The position numbers and the translations under genes were made by a program. Positions 63,185-64,000 of a DNA stretch of 64,000 bases are shown here, piece by piece; position 1 is the stretch's first letter, and each line of letters begins with the position of its first letter. The notes beneath the pieces were generated by a model. The model did not search any database, had not been told where the DNA came from, and worked only from the letters and a program-made list of their open reading frames with translations. The DNA comes from JALHUB01 sp963719465. Lineage in GTDB: Bacteria; Chloroflexota; Dehalococcoidia; DSTF01; JALHUB01. Location: positions 1,364,001 through 1,428,000 of the forward strand of contig OY970386.1 in assembly GCA_963719465.1 (NCBI GenBank), in the 5' to 3' direction.

Positions 63185-64000
63185 TTACGAAGGCGGCGTC
63201 CAGGCGCCGAACTTCTCGCCGATGTACTTGTCGGCGCGAATGGCCGCCGTCGCGCCGTCACCGGCCGAGCTGACGACCTGACGCGCCGCGCCGCTGCGGA
63301 CGTCGCCGGCGGCGAAGATGCCGGGGACGCTGGTTTCCATCCACTCGTTGACGATAACGTAGCCGGCCTCGTCCATGGCGACGACGCCCCGCAGGTAGTC
63401 GATATTCGGCTGCTGCCCGATGAAAACGAAGAGGCCTGTGAGCTCGAGAGACGATTCCTCATCGCTTTCGAAGTTGCGCAGCCTGACGCCGCTTACCATA
63501 CCATCACCCTGCACTTCAGTGACAACGGTGTTCCAAAGGAAGTCGATCTTGGGCTCGGCGAAGGCGCGCTCCTGCAGTATGGGCGCGGCGCGCAGCCGGT
63601 CGCGACGGTGGATGACGTGGACTTTCGAGGCGTAGCGGCTGAGGAAGACGGCTTCGTCCAGGGCCGCGTCGCCGCCACCGACGACCGCGACCTCCTGTCC
63701 ACGGAAGAAGGCGGCGTCGCAGGTCGCGCAGTAGGAGACGCCGCGTCCGATGAGGCGCTCTTCGCCCGCGACGCCGAGGCGCTTGTAGCCGGCGCCGCCG
63801 GCGGCGATGACGGTTTTCGTGTAGAACTCGCCCTCGCTGGTCTTGACGAGGAAATGGTTGTCCTCGGCGGGCTCGACGGAATCGGCCATGGCGTAGGTGG
63901 CGAGGAGGCCGTATTTTTCGCCTTGCTTGAGCATGGCCTGGGAGAGGTCGTAGCCGTTGATGCCGTCAGGGAAGCCAGGGTAGTTTTCGACGACGGCGGT
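63185..64000 (-). CDS. trxB: Thioredoxin reductase, cut by window edge
   Basis: NADPH-dependent flavoenzyme; 272 residues are visible and the N-terminal FAD-binding part lies beyond the edge. The frame covers the FAD region VVENYPGFPDGINGYDL, the redox pair in SYCATCDAAFF (CATC), the NADPH-binding VAVVGGGDAALDEAVFLSR with HRRDRLRA, and the C-terminal FAD site GIFAAGDVRSGAARQVVSSAGDGATAA. It ends at 63185, 8 bases before the tRNA-Sec fragment. Confidence 0.95.
   Translation of the reverse strand, partial: TAVVENYPGFPDGINGYDLSQAMLKQGEKYGLLATYAMADSVEPAEDNHFLVKTSEGEFYTKTVIAAGGAGYKRLGVAGEERLIGRGVSYCATCDAAFFRGQEVAVVGGGDAALDEAVFLSRYASKVHVIHRRDRLRAAPILQERAFAEPKIDFLWNTVVTEVQGDGMVSGVRLRNFESDEESSLELTGLFVFIGQQPNIDYLRGVVAMDEAGYVIVNEWMETSVPGIFAAGDVRSGAARQVVSSAGDGATAAIRADKYIGEKFGAWTPPS

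Noticed and set aside
1..64000. CRISPR arrays, prophage genes, restriction systems or replication origins
   Set aside because: No regularly spaced repeats, cas genes, phage structural genes, methylase/nuclease pairs or DnaA-box clusters were seen.

Overview
This 64 kb window is high-GC chromosomal DNA, dense with genes, from a bacterium that is probably a member of the Chloroflexota (Dehalococcoidia-like). That placement is an inference from protein style and gene neighbourhoods: zinc-type S14, GAAC-N4-GTTC operators, a RodZ-like/PASTA fusion, and an S10-spc-alpha cluster running on into truA-rplM-rpsI. It was not tested by a database search. A complete selenocysteine tRNA shows that the organism can probably recode UGA.

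Layout. 1-8.2 kb: a YjbQ fragment, a methyltransferase and a leftward S-adenosylmethionine-cycle operon (an alpha/alpha-toroid protein of unknown role, mtnP, a GNAT protein, ahcY, metK, then a CoA-ligase alpha-type protein). This operon has a clear sigma70 promoter, a textbook SAM-I riboswitch and an intrinsic terminator. 8.2-17.3 kb: an acyl-CoA dehydrogenase, small conserved proteins, glycerate kinase, a 39-residue zinc-ribbon peptide behind a promoter with two SOS-like operators, mtaB-amaP-like-scpB-ylxP, rimO and a RodZ-like protein with a PASTA domain. 17.7-18.7 kb: the first copy of an IS481-type insertion sequence. 18.8-25.6 kb: tRNA-His, a lipoprotein, tRNA-Arg, livG-livF, bioY and a three-gene sugar-nucleotide cassette. 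25.7-46.6 kb: one long leftward ribosomal superoperon, rpsL-rpsG-fusA-(S10-spc-alpha)-truA-rplM-rpsI. 46.8-47.8 kb: the second copy of the same IS, exactly at the promoter of that superoperon, with yqeY and rpsU upstream. 48.6-56.1 kb: a glycosyltransferase, a GalT/HIT-like protein and purH, purM, purF and purA. 56.1-57.9 kb: a probably acquired patch with DUF7689-type genes and an IS1595-type transposase remnant. 57.9-64 kb: a methyltransferase, dapA-asd, an ABC-2 exporter, tRNA-Sec with a duplicated 5' half about 360 bases away, and trxB running off the edge.

The points I would look at first are these. (a) The two IS copies produced 15- and 16-bp target duplications that both carry TTGA at the same offset; in one copy this is the -35 box of the ribosomal operon. 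(b) The selC 5'-half duplication encloses a small structured, promoter-bearing interval. (c) The stand-alone NrdJ-tail-like zinc ribbon has SOS-like control. (d) Five genes, four of them essential (rpoA, rpsD, map, fusA), are each disrupted by exactly one extra base. This pattern most simply indicates assembly or sequencing error, but it matters for anyone using the annotation. (e) Several ribosomal proteins carry long low-complexity C-terminal tails.

All positions were read by hand. Family assignments rest on motif recognition, not on searches.
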